From an uncultured Clostridia bacterium (GTDB lineage: Bacteria; Bacillota; Clostridia; Oscillospirales; Acutalibacteraceae), in assembly GCA_947584595.1 (NCBI GenBank), contig CANPWP010000011.1, positions 1-57,328 on the forward strand: a DNA stretch of 57,328 nucleotides. Reading direction: 5' to 3'. The translations under genes and the position numbers were made by a program. Below the pieces are notes generated by a model. That model ran no database searches. It was not told the origin of the DNA and saw only the letters and a list, made by a program, of their open reading frames with translations. Shown one piece after another: positions 9,156-22,427 of this stretch (position 1 is its first letter; every line of letters begins with the position of its first letter).

Positions 9156-10157
9156 TTAAAGAATAAATCCGGTCTTTTTCATAGCCTTATTAAGGGTTCG
9201 GTTACTGATTTTAAGAGCAATTTCATCAGCCTTTCTGTAACATTCTTCAAGATATGACTTATCCTTAATCAGCTGTTCATATTTTTCTCTTATAGGTCTG
9301 AGTGTTTCAACAACAGCCTCACCTACAGCTGCCTTAAAATCGCCGTAGCCTTTTCCCTCAAAATCTTTTTCTATCTGATCATTCGTAAGCCCTGTTACAG
9401 CACCGTAAATGGACATAAGGTTATTAACTCCGTCCTTGCCTTCTGCATAATGAACACACGCTTCGCTGTCTGTTACTGCACGCTTAAATTTCTTCATAAT
9501 AACCTCGGGTGCATCAAGAAGATGAACACATCCGTTTATATTTTCATCGCTTTTGCTCATTTTTTTGGTTGGATCCTGCAAGCTCATAACCCTTGCACCG
9601 TGCTTCGGATAATATCCCTCTGGTACTTTAAATACGTTTCCGTAAATACCGTTAAAACGCTGAGCTATATCTCGGGTCAATTCAAGGTGCTGTTTCTGAT
9701 CCGCACCGACAGGTACATAATCTGCCTGATAAAGCAAAATATCTGCCGCCATTAAACAGGGATAAGTAAACAATCCTGCATTGATGTTATCAGCGTGTTT
9801 TGCAGATTTGTCCTTAAATTGAGTCATTCTTGAAAGCTCACCGAACTGAGTGTTACAATTTAAAATCCATGCAAGCTCAGCGTGTGTGTGGACGTGGCTT
9901 TGAATAAAAAAGAGACTTTTTTCTATATCAATACCGCAAGCCATAATAGAAGCGTAAGCGTCCATTATATTTTTTCTCATTTGTGCAGGCTCCTGCCTTA
10001 CGGTAATTGTGTGTAAATCTGCAAGAGCATAAATGCAGTCAAATTCATCCTGCATTTTTACCCAGTTTCTTACAGCCCCTAAATAGTTTCCCAAAGTAAT
10101 TGTTCCGCTTGGCTGAATTGCGCTGAAAACAACCTTTCTTTTTTCTGCATTTTCCAT
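9156..10157 (-). CDS. trpS: Tryptophan--tRNA ligase
   Basis: A class I aminoacyl-tRNA synthetase that charges tRNA-Trp. The 333 residues carry PSGTITLGNYLGAV (the HIGH-equivalent) near residue 16 and KKMSKSDEN as the KMSKS loop. I start it at ATG preceded by AGGGTGAT; a GTG three codons earlier overlaps that ribosome site. It follows the aminotransferase gene by 17 nt, and both are downstream of a T-box leader whose likely specifier is UGG, so the operon is probably induced by uncharged tRNA-Trp. Confidence 0.95.
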   Translation of the reverse strand: MENAEKRKVVFSAIQPSGTITLGNYLGAVRNWVKMQDEFDCIYALADLHTITVRQEPAQMRKNIMDAYASIMACGIDIEKSLFFIQSHVHTHAELAWILNCNTQFGELSRMTQFKDKSAKHADNINAGLFTYPCLMAADILLYQADYVPVGADQKQHLELTRDIAQRFNGIYGNVFKVPEGYYPKHGARVMSLQDPTKKMSKSDENINGCVHLLDAPEVIMKKFKRAVTDSEACVHYAEGKDGVNNLMSIYGAVTGLTNDQIEKDFEGKGYGDFKAAVGEAVVETLRPIREKYEQLIKDKSYLEECYRKADEIALKISNRTLNKAMKKTGFIL

Positions 10158-10174
10158 TTTTATCACCCTATTAA

Positions 10175-11362
10175 TTATTTTATGATTTCGTCTGCAAGTC
10201 TGCCTAAAATTTTAATTCCCTTTTCAAGCTGTTCATCGGTAGGGGTAGAAAAGTTAATCCTAAAACTTTGACATTTTTCCGTTTCATCAGTTAAAAAAGC
10301 ATTCCCCGGCACAACACATACCTTATTTAGAACTGCCGTTTTGCAAAATTCAGGCATATTTACACTTTCCGGAAGTTCACACCATATAAATAAGCCGCCG
10401 TCAATTTTATGGTACTTTATTTTCGGAGCATATTTATCAAGCAAATTCATACAAAACTTTGCTTTCTTGCTGTATATGTTTCTTAAATCTTCAAGATGCT
10501 GTTCAAAGTTATATTTAGTCATATATTCATAGCAAACAACCTGCGCCCAGATGTTTGTGTGAACGTCACTTCCCTGTTTGCATACAACAAGCTTTGAAAC
10601 TATTTCCTTTGGAGCAACGGTGTACGCAACTCGAATTCCGGGAGCAACAACCTTGCTGAAGCTTCCTGCATAAATTACAATATCCTCTGTATCAAATGAT
10701 TTAATTGACGGGATTGCATCGCCGCTGTATCTGAGTTCTCCGTATGGGTTATCTTCGATAATCAGAACTTCATACTTTTTTGCAAGCTCATACATTCTTT
10801 TTCGTTTTACAAGGCTCATTGTAACGCCAGAGGGATTTTGATAATTAGGAATAGTATAAATAAATTTTGTGTTCTTATTTTCCTGCAATGCCTTTTCCAA
10901 TGCTTCCATATTCATACCGTCTGACTCAACAGTAACACCTACAAGCTTACTGTTGTAACTTCTGAACGTATTTAAAGAACCGATAAAGCTCGGCGATTCA
11001 CAGATTACCGCCTCACCCTCATTTAAAAATGATTTTGAGCATAAATCCATACTCTGCTGTGCACCTGAAGTAATTAAAATATCATCATTTTGTGAACCGA
11101 TATTCTGACTCTCCTTTAAATACTTTCTGAGGTGCTCTTTCAGCGGAGCATAACCTTCCGTAACACTGTACTGTAAAACGGAAATGGGGTTTTCCTCAAA
11201 TATTCTCCTGGAAATTTCTTCAATTTCTTTACAGGGGAAAGCTTCAGGAGAGGGATTTCCGGCAGAAAGGGAAACAACCTCGGGATCTGATGCGTATTTA
11301 AAAATTTCTCTGATTGCACTGGGCTTTAAATTTTTCACTCTTTCTGAGAACTTATAATCCAA
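10175..11362 (-). CDS. PLP-dependent aminotransferase (fold type I, class I/II)
   Basis: Transfers amino groups between an amino acid and a 2-oxo acid. The 395 residues have the fold-type-I markers: NYQNPSGVT (about 173-181), the aspartate in IIEDNPYGE, the PLP lysine K237 in GSFSK, and a C-terminal arginine in FRINFS. It resembles the aminotransferase half of MocR-type and 2-aminoadipate/aromatic aminotransferases, without a DNA-binding domain. The start is TTG after AAAAGGTGAT. Being first gene behind a tryptophan-type T-box suggests an aromatic substrate, but that is inference. Confidence 0.85.
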   Translation of the reverse strand: MDYKFSERVKNLKPSAIREIFKYASDPEVVSLSAGNPSPEAFPCKEIEEISRRIFEENPISVLQYSVTEGYAPLKEHLRKYLKESQNIGSQNDDILITSGAQQSMDLCSKSFLNEGEAVICESPSFIGSLNTFRSYNSKLVGVTVESDGMNMEALEKALQENKNTKFIYTIPNYQNPSGVTMSLVKRKRMYELAKKYEVLIIEDNPYGELRYSGDAIPSIKSFDTEDIVIYAGSFSKVVAPGIRVAYTVAPKEIVSKLVVCKQGSDVHTNIWAQVVCYEYMTKYNFEQHLEDLRNIYSKKAKFCMNLLDKYAPKIKYHKIDGGLFIWCELPESVNMPEFCKTAVLNKVCVVPGNAFLTDETEKCQSFRINFSTPTDEQLEKGIKILGRLADEIIK

Positions 11363-11390
11363 TTAAATCACCTTTTCATAAATTAAACTT

Positions 11391-11690
11391 TTCTGATAAA
11401 AATAAAAGCTCTTATCCCTTATAAACAAGGGACAAAAGCTGATAAACCTCTGCGGTGCCACCCAAATTGATGTAATATAACATCCACTTTGCAAAAATGC
11501 TTCCTGTAACGGAGGATACCGTCAGATACTACTCTCTAATAATGTTTTAGTGCCATATTCACACTTCATTCGTAAAATTTCGCTCTGCCCTCACAAGTCC
11601 ATTGGGAAAAATTTTGCTGCCGATTTTCAGCAAACACGGCTCTCTTGAAACAAAAATTTTTTCTTACTACTCTTGCTCAACGGTTTAAAA
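11391..11690 (-). promoter_or_regulatory. T-box riboswitch leader, probably tryptophan-specific
   Basis: The antiterminator signature GGGTGGCACCGC is complementary to 11452-11463. Upstream are a stem I with AGTAAGAAAA and AG-rich bulges, and a stem III hairpin (CTGACGG...CCGTTACAG). Downstream, a long stem built from AGCTTTTGTCCCTT and its complement is followed by TTTTATTTTT as terminator. A UGG in GAATATGGCAC sits where the specifier codon is expected, matching trpS in the operon. The specifier assignment is a reading by eye, not a modelled fold. Confidence 0.88.
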
Positions 11691-11701
11691 TATCTGAATA
11701 C

Positions 11702-11730
11702 ATTATACATTTACGCAAAACAACTGTCAA
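11702..11730 (-). promoter_or_regulatory. Promoter of the T-box operon
   Basis: A full consensus sigma-A promoter: TTGACA, 17-bp spacer, TATAAT. Transcription would start at about 11695, just before T-box stem I. Confidence 0.85.
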
Positions 11731-11760
11731 TAGAAAAAGATTCAAGATTGTAAAAAATCA

Positions 11761-11789
11761 TTGTATTTATATACGGTTTGTAGTATAAT
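11761..11789 (+). promoter_or_regulatory. Promoter of the first DHHW gene
   Basis: TTGTAT and TATAAT with a 17-bp spacer, about 120 bp before the coding region and divergent from the T-box operon promoter. Confidence 0.6.
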
Positions 11790-11908
11790 AACATTTATAA
11801 ATGATAACAGGGGAAATAAAATTTAATATTAAAATTCAATTTAAAATTAATATTAATATGACTGAAAGATATTCACTTTTATTGGAGTTTAGTATAAGGA
11901 GGTAAGTC

Positions 11909-13150
11909 GTGACAAATAATGGGTATAACAGAAATTATAACAGAAATTACAAAAGCAGTAATTACAACGGAAAAAACAGAAAAAGACGCAACAAAAAAAG
12001 AATCAGAAACAGAATTATAATTGTTTCGTCAATGGTTATTATCCTTGTTTTGATTATTTTATTGCTGACGCTTATATTCAGAAGCTGTTTTGGCAATGAA
12101 GAACAAACTTCAGCAACAATTCCTACCGCAACTATTGCACCCGCAACTGAAGCATCTAAAAGCTCATCAAAAACAAATACACACGGCACAACAACGGATA
12201 ATGTATCTGATATTACAAGTACAACCGAATTTTTAACTCCAAAGCCTGAAGATAATAATAAAAACGCATTTCTTGATGAGGGATTGCTGATTTGGAATAA
12301 TACGGCATTTGAGCTTTTTTACGGCTCTGAAGACAGTGCAACCAGCTATGCTGATTCAATTAACAGTTATGCTGACAGTCTCGGCCCATCAATTAAGGTC
12401 TACAATATGGTAGTTCCTAATCATACAGAAATGGGATTGCCTGACAGACTTAAAAACGGCGACGATTATTCATCAACGTCTCAAGCAGAAAATATTAAAA
12501 CAATTTACAGCAAATTTAACTCAAATGTTACACCTGTAAACTGTTATAATAATTTAGCTAAGCATTGTAACGAGTATATTTATTTTAATACCGATCATCA
12601 CTGGACAGGATTGGGTTCTTATTATGCTTATGAAGCATTTGCCGAAACAACAAATCAGGAAGTCCTTTCGCTTTCCGACTGCACAGAGAAAAAAATAGAA
12701 GGCTTTACAGGCTCATTTACAAATATGGTAAATACAGATTTAGGTACTGATACCGTTTCATACTGGGAATTTCCCTATACAGCAACAATGGATATGACTT
12801 CTGATTCGGAAGGAGAGCTTGATTCTTACGATTCCGTTTATTATCAGGGTGAAACAGGCGGCTCAAACGCTTACGGTGTGTTTATTTACGGTGATAATCC
12901 ACTGTCGGTTTTAAAATCGGACAGAAAGACCGGCAAGAAAATTGCCGTTGTTAAAGAAAGCTACGGCAACGCATTTGTACCTTATCTTACATATAATTAT
13001 GATGAGGTTCATGTAATTGATTTCAGACACTGGACAGGCAATCTCCCTCAGTATTGCAGAGAGAACGGAATTGACGAGGTATTATTCATTAATGGAATTA
13101 TGTCTGCAAATACACCATTACAGATACGGGCAATGAATTCTTTGTTCTGA
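11909..13150 (+). CDS. DHHW-family membrane-anchored protein
   Basis: The 413-residue protein opens with an Asn/Tyr/Lys/Arg-rich cytosolic tail, then one membrane helix (about 36-58), a Thr/Ser-rich linker and an extracytoplasmic domain. The motif NTDHHWTG near residue 229 places it in the DHHW family, related to AlgX/AlgJ-like SGNH proteins that work in O-acetylation of surface polymers. A second member at 42985-44145 sits next to an MBOAT acyltransferase, but this one has no acyltransferase beside it. The start is GTG after AAGGAGG. Role in surface-polymer modification is inferred from the family. Confidence 0.75.
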   Translation: MTNNGYNRNYNRNYKSSNYNGKNRKRRNKKRIRNRIIIVSSMVIILVLIILLLTLIFRSCFGNEEQTSATIPTATIAPATEASKSSSKTNTHGTTTDNVSDITSTTEFLTPKPEDNNKNAFLDEGLLIWNNTAFELFYGSEDSATSYADSINSYADSLGPSIKVYNMVVPNHTEMGLPDRLKNGDDYSSTSQAENIKTIYSKFNSNVTPVNCYNNLAKHCNEYIYFNTDHHWTGLGSYYAYEAFAETTNQEVLSLSDCTEKKIEGFTGSFTNMVNTDLGTDTVSYWEFPYTATMDMTSDSEGELDSYDSVYYQGETGGSNAYGVFIYGDNPLSVLKSDRKTGKKIAVVKESYGNAFVPYLTYNYDEVHVIDFRHWTGNLPQYCRENGIDEVLFINGIMSANTPLQIRAMNSLF

Positions 13151-13189
13151 TCAGATAAACCATAAAATAAGTTAAAAGGAGGTAATACC

Positions 13190-13888
13190 GTGCTTGGAGA
13201 AAGAGCAGAGGCAAATATTTTCGGAATATTGTCAGAAAAATTCGGTCTTTATACCGGATATGCCGACACAGATTCCGAAAATAATAAAAGCATATATATA
13301 GTTTCCAGAAAAAAGCCTGCTGATTATTTCAACGGTACGGTTATTGCAGTAGTTACTTTTAAAGACGGTGAAGAAAGACCTATAGTTTCCCCTGACAACG
13401 AGATTTTTTATGAGCCTGAGCTTTTGGAAATTTTATCTGTGCTTAAAAATGTAGTTGTAGATAAAATTAAATGTCTGTACGAAAAATCCTGCGGTGCTGT
13501 TATTTTTCATAAAAGCCGTCAGAATAATGTAAATCTTCTGCTTGTTAAAAACAATAACGGTAGATATTGGAGCTTTCCTAAAGGTCATATTGAAATAAAC
13601 GAAACCGAACAGGAAACTGCGGTAAGAGAAATTAAAGAAGAAACAAACCTTGATGTGGAGATTTGCGGAAATTTCAGAGAAATCAGCGAATACTGTCCTT
13701 TTGGCAAAATAAGAAAAAGGGTTGTATTCTTTTTAGCCCGAGCGTTTACGGATAATGTAAAAATTCAGGAGTCTGAGATAGACAGTTATATATGGGTAGA
13801 TATTCAACAAGCAAGAAAATTTTGTACTTACGATAATGATTTAAGAATTATTGATAAAGCAGAAACAGCAATACATTTGATGAAGTAA
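13190..13888 (+). CDS. Nudix hydrolase with N-terminal extension
   Basis: Nudix enzymes hydrolyse nucleoside diphosphates linked to another moiety. The Nudix box is clear at about residues 131-153: GHIEINE followed by REIKEET, fitting G-x5-E-x7-R-E-U-x-E-E. An N-terminal domain of about 90 residues precedes it, which I do not recognise. The start is GTG, 7 nt after AAAAGGAGG. It follows the DHHW gene by 39 nt and is probably co-transcribed. Substrate unknown; it could be a diadenosine polyphosphate or NDP-sugar hydrolase. Confidence 0.8.
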   Translation: MLGERAEANIFGILSEKFGLYTGYADTDSENNKSIYIVSRKKPADYFNGTVIAVVTFKDGEERPIVSPDNEIFYEPELLEILSVLKNVVVDKIKCLYEKSCGAVIFHKSRQNNVNLLLVKNNNGRYWSFPKGHIEINETEQETAVREIKEETNLDVEICGNFREISEYCPFGKIRKRVVFFLARAFTDNVKIQESEIDSYIWVDIQQARKFCTYDNDLRIIDKAETAIHLMK

Positions 13889-13991
13889 AAATCAGTCAGT
13901 GGTTAACCTTATCCGTGCAGACATCAATATATAAAAAGCACTCTCTTGTGCCCGAATGTTTCCGGACAATTTGATTATAAGATAAGATAAA
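13886..13991 (+). repeat. Dispersed 3'-UTR element, copy B
   Basis: Begins at the stop codon of the Nudix gene. It shares CAGTCAGTGGTTAACC, CCGTGCAGACA, ATATATAAAAA and TCTCTTGTGCCCGAATGTTTCCG-like blocks with the other copies and runs straight into a terminator. Confidence 0.75.
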
Positions 13992-14026
13992 AGACCTAAG
14001 CTTTATGGCTGAGGTCTTTTACTTTT
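13989..14026 (+). terminator. Terminator of the DHHW-Nudix transcript
   Basis: The stem AAAAGACCT/AGGTCTTTT with further GC pairs inside is followed by ACTTTTATT. Confidence 0.75.
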
Positions 14027-14035
14027 ATTCAACAA

Positions 14036-14080
14036 AAGCACAAAAACTGTCTCAAAACTTGATTTGTTTTGAGACAGTTT
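14036..14080 (-). terminator. rpoC terminator, member of a hairpin family
   Basis: A perfect 15-bp stem (AAACTGTCTCAAAAC with its complement, loop of 7) lies just after the rpoC stop and is followed on the minus strand by TTTTTG. Related palindromes built on GTCTCAAAAC or GTCTGAAAAC occur at 41410-41439 and 47225-47268. Confidence 0.8.
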
Positions 14081-14097
14081 CCTTATTAATATAAATA

Positions 14098-17643
<3,546 letters not shown>

Positions 17644-17657
17644 TATTACACTCCTCC

Positions 17658-20600
17658 TTAAAATTCGTCGCTGTCGTCAATAACAAGTGTATCATCTTCA
17701 TCAGCAATGATTGATGACTCGTCAAACATATTGCCTTCTTCTGAATCCTCATCAAGAAGGAAACCGTCCATCGTTGTCATAACATTCTCTTCATTAAGAG
17801 TCGGTTCATCAGTTGCTACCGGAAGATCTTCATCTTCTTCAAATTTTTGTTTTAAGTCTATTTCATTGTTTTCTCTGTCAAGAACAGAAACGTCAAGTGA
17901 TAATGACTGAAGCTCCTTAATAAGAACCTTAAATGATTCAGGAATTCCGGGGGCAGGAATGTTCTGACCCTTAACAATAGCTTCATAAGTTTTAACACGG
18001 CCGACAACATCATCGGATTTAACAGTAAGAATTTCCTGCAATGTATAAGCTGCACCGTAAGCTTCAAGCGCCCAAACTTCCATCTCACCGAAACGCTGAC
18101 CGCCGAACTGCGCTTTACCGCCCAGAGGCTGCTGTGTAACAAGTGAATACGGACCTGTGCTTCTTGCGTGAATTTTATCATCAACAAGGTGATGGAGCTT
18201 AAGATAATACATATATCCTACGGTTACTGGGTTATCAAATCTCTCGCCTGTTCTGCCGTCTATAAGCCATGTCTTGCCGTCTTCGTTATATCCTGCGTCT
18301 TTTAACGCTTCAAATATATCCTGCTCGTGAGCTCCGTCAAATACCGGAGTCATAATCTTCCAACCCAGAGCCTTTGCCGCATATCCCAAATGAACCTCAA
18401 GCACCTGTCCGATGTTCATACGGGAAGGTACGCCCAACGGGTTAAGTACTATATCAAGCGGTGTACCGTCAGGCAGGAACGGCATATCCTCAACAGGTAA
18501 GATTCTTGATACAACACCCTTGTTACCGTGTCTGCCTGCCATTTTATCGCCCACGCTGATTTTACGCTTCTGAGCAATATAGCATCTTACAACCTTGTTT
18601 ACACCGGGCTGTAATTCATTTCTGCTGTTTTCACGTGTAAATACTTTAACGTCAACAACGATACCGCTTTCTCCGTGAGGAACTCTTAAAGAGGTGTCTC
18701 TTACTTCTCTCGCCTTTTCACCGAAAATAGCACGAAGGAGTCTTTCCTCTGCGGTAAGCTCTGTCTCACCCTTAGGTGTAACCTTACCTACAAGAATATC
18801 GCCTGCATGAACCTCTGAACCAATATGAATAATACCGTCTTCATCAAGGTCTTTAAGCATATCCTCACCTACCTGAGGAATATCTCTTGTGATTTCTTCA
18901 GGTCCAAGTTTAGTATCTCTTGCCTCTGTATCATACTCTTCAATATGGATAGATGTATAAACATCGTCCCTAACGATTTTTTCATTGATAAGAACAGCGT
19001 CCTCGTAGTTATAACCTTCCCAAGTCATAAATCCAATAAGTGCATTTTTACCCAGGGAAATTTCACCGTTCTTTGTTGCAGGACCGTCAGCGAGTACCTC
19101 GCCCTTAACAACTCTCTGTCCTTTAGAAACAACAGGAATCTGATTAAAACAGGTTCCCTGGTTGGAACGAAGGAATTTAATAATCTCATGGTCTACGATT
19201 TTACCATTGTCATACTGAACACGAACGTGGTCGGCGTCAACAGAAAGCACAAGTCCGTCGTCATCTGCAAGCACGCAAACACCCGAATCAACGCCTGCTT
19301 TGTACTCCATACCCGTACCTACAATAGGTGATTCGGTAACCATAAGAGGCACAGCCTGTCTCTGCATGTTTGAACCCATAAGAGCACGGTTTGCGTCATC
19401 GTTTTCAAGAAAAGGAATCATTGCAGTAGCAACAGAAACTACCATTCTCGGAGATACGTCCATATAATCAAATTTATCCGGAGTATACTCAATAAATCCG
19501 TCTCTGTATCTGCCTACTACCTTGCTGTTCTTAAAATGACCGTTTTCATCTAATGGTTCGTTAGCCTGTGCAACAACAAATTCGTCCTCCATATCGGCTG
19601 TCATATAAACAACTTCATCTGTAACAACTCCCTTTTCCTTATCAATTTTACGGAAAGGAGCTTCAATAAAACCGTATTTGTTGATTTTTGCAAATGTTGC
19701 AAGATATGAAATAAGTCCGATGTTTGGTCCTTCAGGGGTTTCGATAGGACACATACGTCCGTAGTGGGTATAGTGAACGTCTCGAACCTCGAATCCTGCA
19801 CGGTCTCTTGAAAGACCGCCCGGACCTAAGGCTGAGAGTCTTCTTTTATGTGTAAGCTCTGCAAGGGGGTTAGTCTGGTCCATAAACTGTGAAAGCGGTG
19901 ATGAACCGAAAAACTCTTTAATTGCAGCAGTTACGGGTCTTATGTTAATAAGTGTATTTGGTGAAAGTGTTTCCAAGTCCTGAGCCTGAAGGGTCATTCT
20001 CTCTCTGATAACCCTTTCAAGACGTGAAAAACCGATTCTAAACTGATTTTGCAGCAATTCGCCAACGCTGCGTATTCTTCTGTTGCCTAAGTGGTCAATA
20101 TCATCTGTTAAGCCTACACCTTCGGCAAGGCAGTTCATATAATTTATTGAAGCAAAAATATCGTCAATGATAATGTGGTTGGGAATAAGCTCATTATAAC
20201 GGCTTGTGAGCATTTCCTTAATTTCTTCCACGTCCTGTGCATTATCAAGAATTTCACAAAGAACAGCAAACTTAACCTTTTCGTTAATTCCGCACTCTTT
20301 CTCTGCGTCAAAGTCAACATAATTTTTAATGTCGACCATTCCGTTGGAAACGATTTTAACGATTTTATCGTTTTTATCAACAAGCTTTACATAAGCTGTA
20401 TCTACACCTGCGTTTTCAATTTCAATCGCAAGGTCTCTTGAAACTTTATCTCCTATTTTTGCCATAACCTCGCCTGTGCGTGGGTTGGCAACAGGCTCAG
20501 CAAGGATCTGACCTGTAAGGCGCTGTGAAATACCAAGTTTTTTGTTGTATTTATAACGTCCTACTCTTGACATATCATAACGCTTAGGGTCAAAGAATAA

Positions 20601-21377
20601 ATTGTTAAGATGGGTTTGAGCGCTTTCAACCGTAGGAGGCTCGCTCGGTCTTAACTTTCTGTAAACCTCTAAAAGACCCTCTTCAACAGAGCTTGTGGTA
20701 TCTTTCTCAATAGTAGCCTTTATTCTGTCATCGTCACCGAAAAACTCAAGAATTTCAGCGTCGGTGCCTAATCCCAAGGCTCTTATAAATGCAGTAATAG
20801 GAACTTTTCTGTTTTTATCAATACGCACATAGAAAACGTCATTTACATCGTTTTCATATTCAAGCCAGGCACCTCTGTTAGGAATAACTGTTGAACTGAA
20901 CAGTTCTTTACCTGTCTTATCATGCTCCATTTTGTAGTAAACGCCGGGGCTTCTTACAAGCTGTGATACAATAACACGCTCGGCTCCGTTAATAATAAAT
21001 GTGCCGCCTGGAGTCATTAAAGGGAAATCTCCCATAAATACATTGGATTCTTTAATTTCTCCGGTTTCTTTGTTGAGAAGTCTTGCAGTAACCCTGAGTG
21101 CTGCAGAATATGTGGCGTCTCTTTCCTTACACTCAATTACACTGTAATTAGGTTTATCAACGTCCAAAGAATAGTCAGTAAAATCAAGAACTAAGTTGCC
21201 GGTATAATCGGTTATACCAGAAACATCCTTGAATACTTCCTTCAGACCTTCTTCAAGAAACCACTTGTAAGAATTTTTCTGCACCTCGATAAGATTCGGC
21301 ATATCGATAACTTCATCAATTTTGCCAAAGCTCATCCTTTCGTTGTTGCCAAGCTTTACGGGTTTGACATTAACCAT
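17658..21377 (-). CDS. rpoB: RNA polymerase beta subunit
   Basis: The 1239-residue beta subunit forms the RNA polymerase core with beta' and alpha. The rifampicin region [20 protein letters not shown] and [10 protein letters not shown] is wild type at the usual resistance sites. The acidic C-terminal tail (about the last 60 residues, rich in D, E and S) is longer than the Escherichia type but ordinary in Clostridia. The ATG follows AAAGGAG with a rather long spacer. It is first in rpoBC with its own promoter; no rplL is seen upstream within the window. Confidence 0.98.
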   Translation of the reverse strand: MVNVKPVKLGNNERMSFGKIDEVIDMPNLIEVQKNSYKWFLEEGLKEVFKDVSGITDYTGNLVLDFTDYSLDVDKPNYSVIECKERDATYSAALRVTARLLNKETGEIKESNVFMGDFPLMTPGGTFIINGAERVIVSQLVRSPGVYYKMEHDKTGKELFSSTVIPNRGAWLEYENDVNDVFYVRIDKNRKVPITAFIRALGLGTDAEILEFFGDDDRIKATIEKDTTSSVEEGLLEVYRKLRPSEPPTVESAQTHLNNLFFDPKRYDMSRVGRYKYNKKLGISQRLTGQILAEPVANPRTGEVMAKIGDKVSRDLAIEIENAGVDTAYVKLVDKNDKIVKIVSNGMVDIKNYVDFDAEKECGINEKVKFAVLCEILDNAQDVEEIKEMLTSRYNELIPNHIIIDDIFASINYMNCLAEGVGLTDDIDHLGNRRIRSVGELLQNQFRIGFSRLERVIRERMTLQAQDLETLSPNTLINIRPVTAAIKEFFGSSPLSQFMDQTNPLAELTHKRRLSALGPGGLSRDRAGFEVRDVHYTHYGRMCPIETPEGPNIGLISYLATFAKINKYGFIEAPFRKIDKEKGVVTDEVVYMTADMEDEFVVAQANEPLDENGHFKNSKVVGRYRDGFIEYTPDKFDYMDVSPRMVVSVATAMIPFLENDDANRALMGSNMQRQAVPLMVTESPIVGTGMEYKAGVDSGVCVLADDDGLVLSVDADHVRVQYDNGKIVDHEIIKFLRSNQGTCFNQIPVVSKGQRVVKGEVLADGPATKNGEISLGKNALIGFMTWEGYNYEDAVLINEKIVRDDVYTSIHIEEYDTEARDTKLGPEEITRDIPQVGEDMLKDLDEDGIIHIGSEVHAGDILVGKVTPKGETELTAEERLLRAIFGEKAREVRDTSLRVPHGESGIVVDVKVFTRENSRNELQPGVNKVVRCYIAQKRKISVGDKMAGRHGNKGVVSRILPVEDMPFLPDGTPLDIVLNPLGVPSRMNIGQVLEVHLGYAAKALGWKIMTPVFDGAHEQDIFEALKDAGYNEDGKTWLIDGRTGERFDNPVTVGYMYYLKLHHLVDDKIHARSTGPYSLVTQQPLGGKAQFGGQRFGEMEVWALEAYGAAYTLQEILTVKSDDVVGRVKTYEAIVKGQNIPAPGIPESFKVLIKELQSLSLDVSVLDRENNEIDLKQKFEEDEDLPVATDEPTLNEENVMTTMDGFLLDEDSEEGNMFDESSIIADEDDTLVIDDSDEF

Positions 21378-21496
21378 AGGCGTTTAACCACTCCTTTAAT
21401 ATAGTCGTTCCATAACCGAACTGCATCGGTTTTATATAATACTAATCTTCGATTAGTATAAAAGGAAAATGTAACAAAATTGTTTTAAAAAATCTC

Positions 21497-21524
21497 TTGA
21501 CAACAATGCATATTGCGTGATAAT
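21497..21524 (+). promoter_or_regulatory. Plus-strand promoter antisense to the rpoB leader
   Basis: TTGACA, 16-bp spacer, GATAAT: the same architecture as the rpsL promoter. It points away from rpoB, through the rpoB promoter, with no gene on that strand before 22428. Confidence 0.55.
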
Positions 21525-21590
21525 ATTCCTTTATTGCAGTAGATTTTTTATAAATTTTCGGTACATACCCCCATTATGGTACATTCTATA

Positions 21591-21619
21591 ATTTTATAAC
21601 CCTTCGGTCAACTTGTCAA
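21591..21619 (-). promoter_or_regulatory. Promoter of rpoBC
   Basis: On the minus strand TTGACA and TAAAAT are 17 bp apart, about 210 bp before rpoB. Two more TTGAC boxes flank the -35 (TTGACAG upstream, TTGACCG downstream). The leader contains a short hairpin CTAATCGAAGATTAG. Confidence 0.6.
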
Positions 21620-21670
21620 GTGGTTTCTGTCAAATTTTTAATTAATTATATGTATTTTTTGACTTTATTT

Positions 21671-21709
21671 CCGCAGAAGCATTAAAACGCTTCTGCGGTT
21701 TATTTTTTT
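21671..21709 (+). terminator. Intrinsic terminator on the plus strand
   Basis: A perfect 10-bp stem CCGCAGAAGC/GCTTCTGCGG with an 8-nt loop is followed by TTTATTTTTTT. There is no T-run on the other strand, so it does not serve the minus-strand spoVAC gene. Confidence 0.8.
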
Positions 21710-21818
21710 ACAAAAAAGAAACGCCCGGCGCAGTTTGAACTTTTTAAAAATGTAATTTTATATCTTTTGTTAGCTTTTTGTTTTACAGGTTTTTATTCTT
21801 ATAAATAATTAAATTTAA

Positions 21819-22277
21819 TCAGTAATAGACTATTATTCCAAACAGACTCATTATCCATATTATTAAACCGTATAATACACTTGCCGATACTCCGTAAACA
21901 ATAACAGGACCTGCAATAACAAACATTTTTGCACCAAGCCCCAGCACAAATCCTTCCGTTTTAAAATCTATTGCAGGAGATGCCACAGAATTTGCAAAGC
22001 CTGTAATTGGAACAAGTGTACCTGCGCCTGCGTGTTTTGCAATATTATCATAACAGCCGATAGCAGTAAAAAGCACTCCCAAAAATACAAGTGAAACAGA
22101 AGTAACCGTTTTGGCCATTTCTTTATCAAGCCCTGCAGATATATACAAGTTTGTTAAAACCTGTCCCAATGTACATATTGCTCCTCCAACAAGAAACGCC
22201 ATAATACAATTCACGAAAATTTTGCTTTTCTTTGACTTGTCTGTCACAATTTGTTGATATTCTTTTTTCGATATCAT
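21819..22277 (-). CDS. spoVAC: Stage V sporulation protein AC
   Basis: SpoVA proteins form the channel that moves dipicolinic acid into the forespore and out at germination. The 152 residues have four to five hydrophobic segments and the signature AGAGTLVPITGFANSV followed by SPAIDFKTEGFVLGLGAKMF. The ATG follows AAGGGAGG. SpoVAD and SpoVAE usually follow in one operon; here no other spoVA gene is adjacent. It supports a spore-forming host. Confidence 0.9.
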   Translation of the reverse strand: MISKKEYQQIVTDKSKKSKIFVNCIMAFLVGGAICTLGQVLTNLYISAGLDKEMAKTVTSVSLVFLGVLFTAIGCYDNIAKHAGAGTLVPITGFANSVASPAIDFKTEGFVLGLGAKMFVIAGPVIVYGVSASVLYGLIIWIMSLFGIIVYY

Positions 22278-22427
22278 ATAATTCCTCCCTTATTTGAATG
22301 TATTTGCTTTTATTTTTGCCAAATATTTTATTATTATTTAAAGTAATATTTTTTAATTTTGTTGTTTATTTTTTCGCATATATATAGTATAATAAAGTGT
22401 AATAAACCTTTATTGGAGGAAATATGT

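Larger units (their letters stand above)
21531..21709 (+). ncRNA. Candidate small RNA across the rpoB promoter
   Basis: A promoter-like site at 21497-21524 and a strong plus-strand terminator at 21671-21709 bound a segment of about 180 nt without a reading frame. It overlaps the rpoB promoter in antisense. Existence of a transcript is inferred. Confidence 0.35.
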
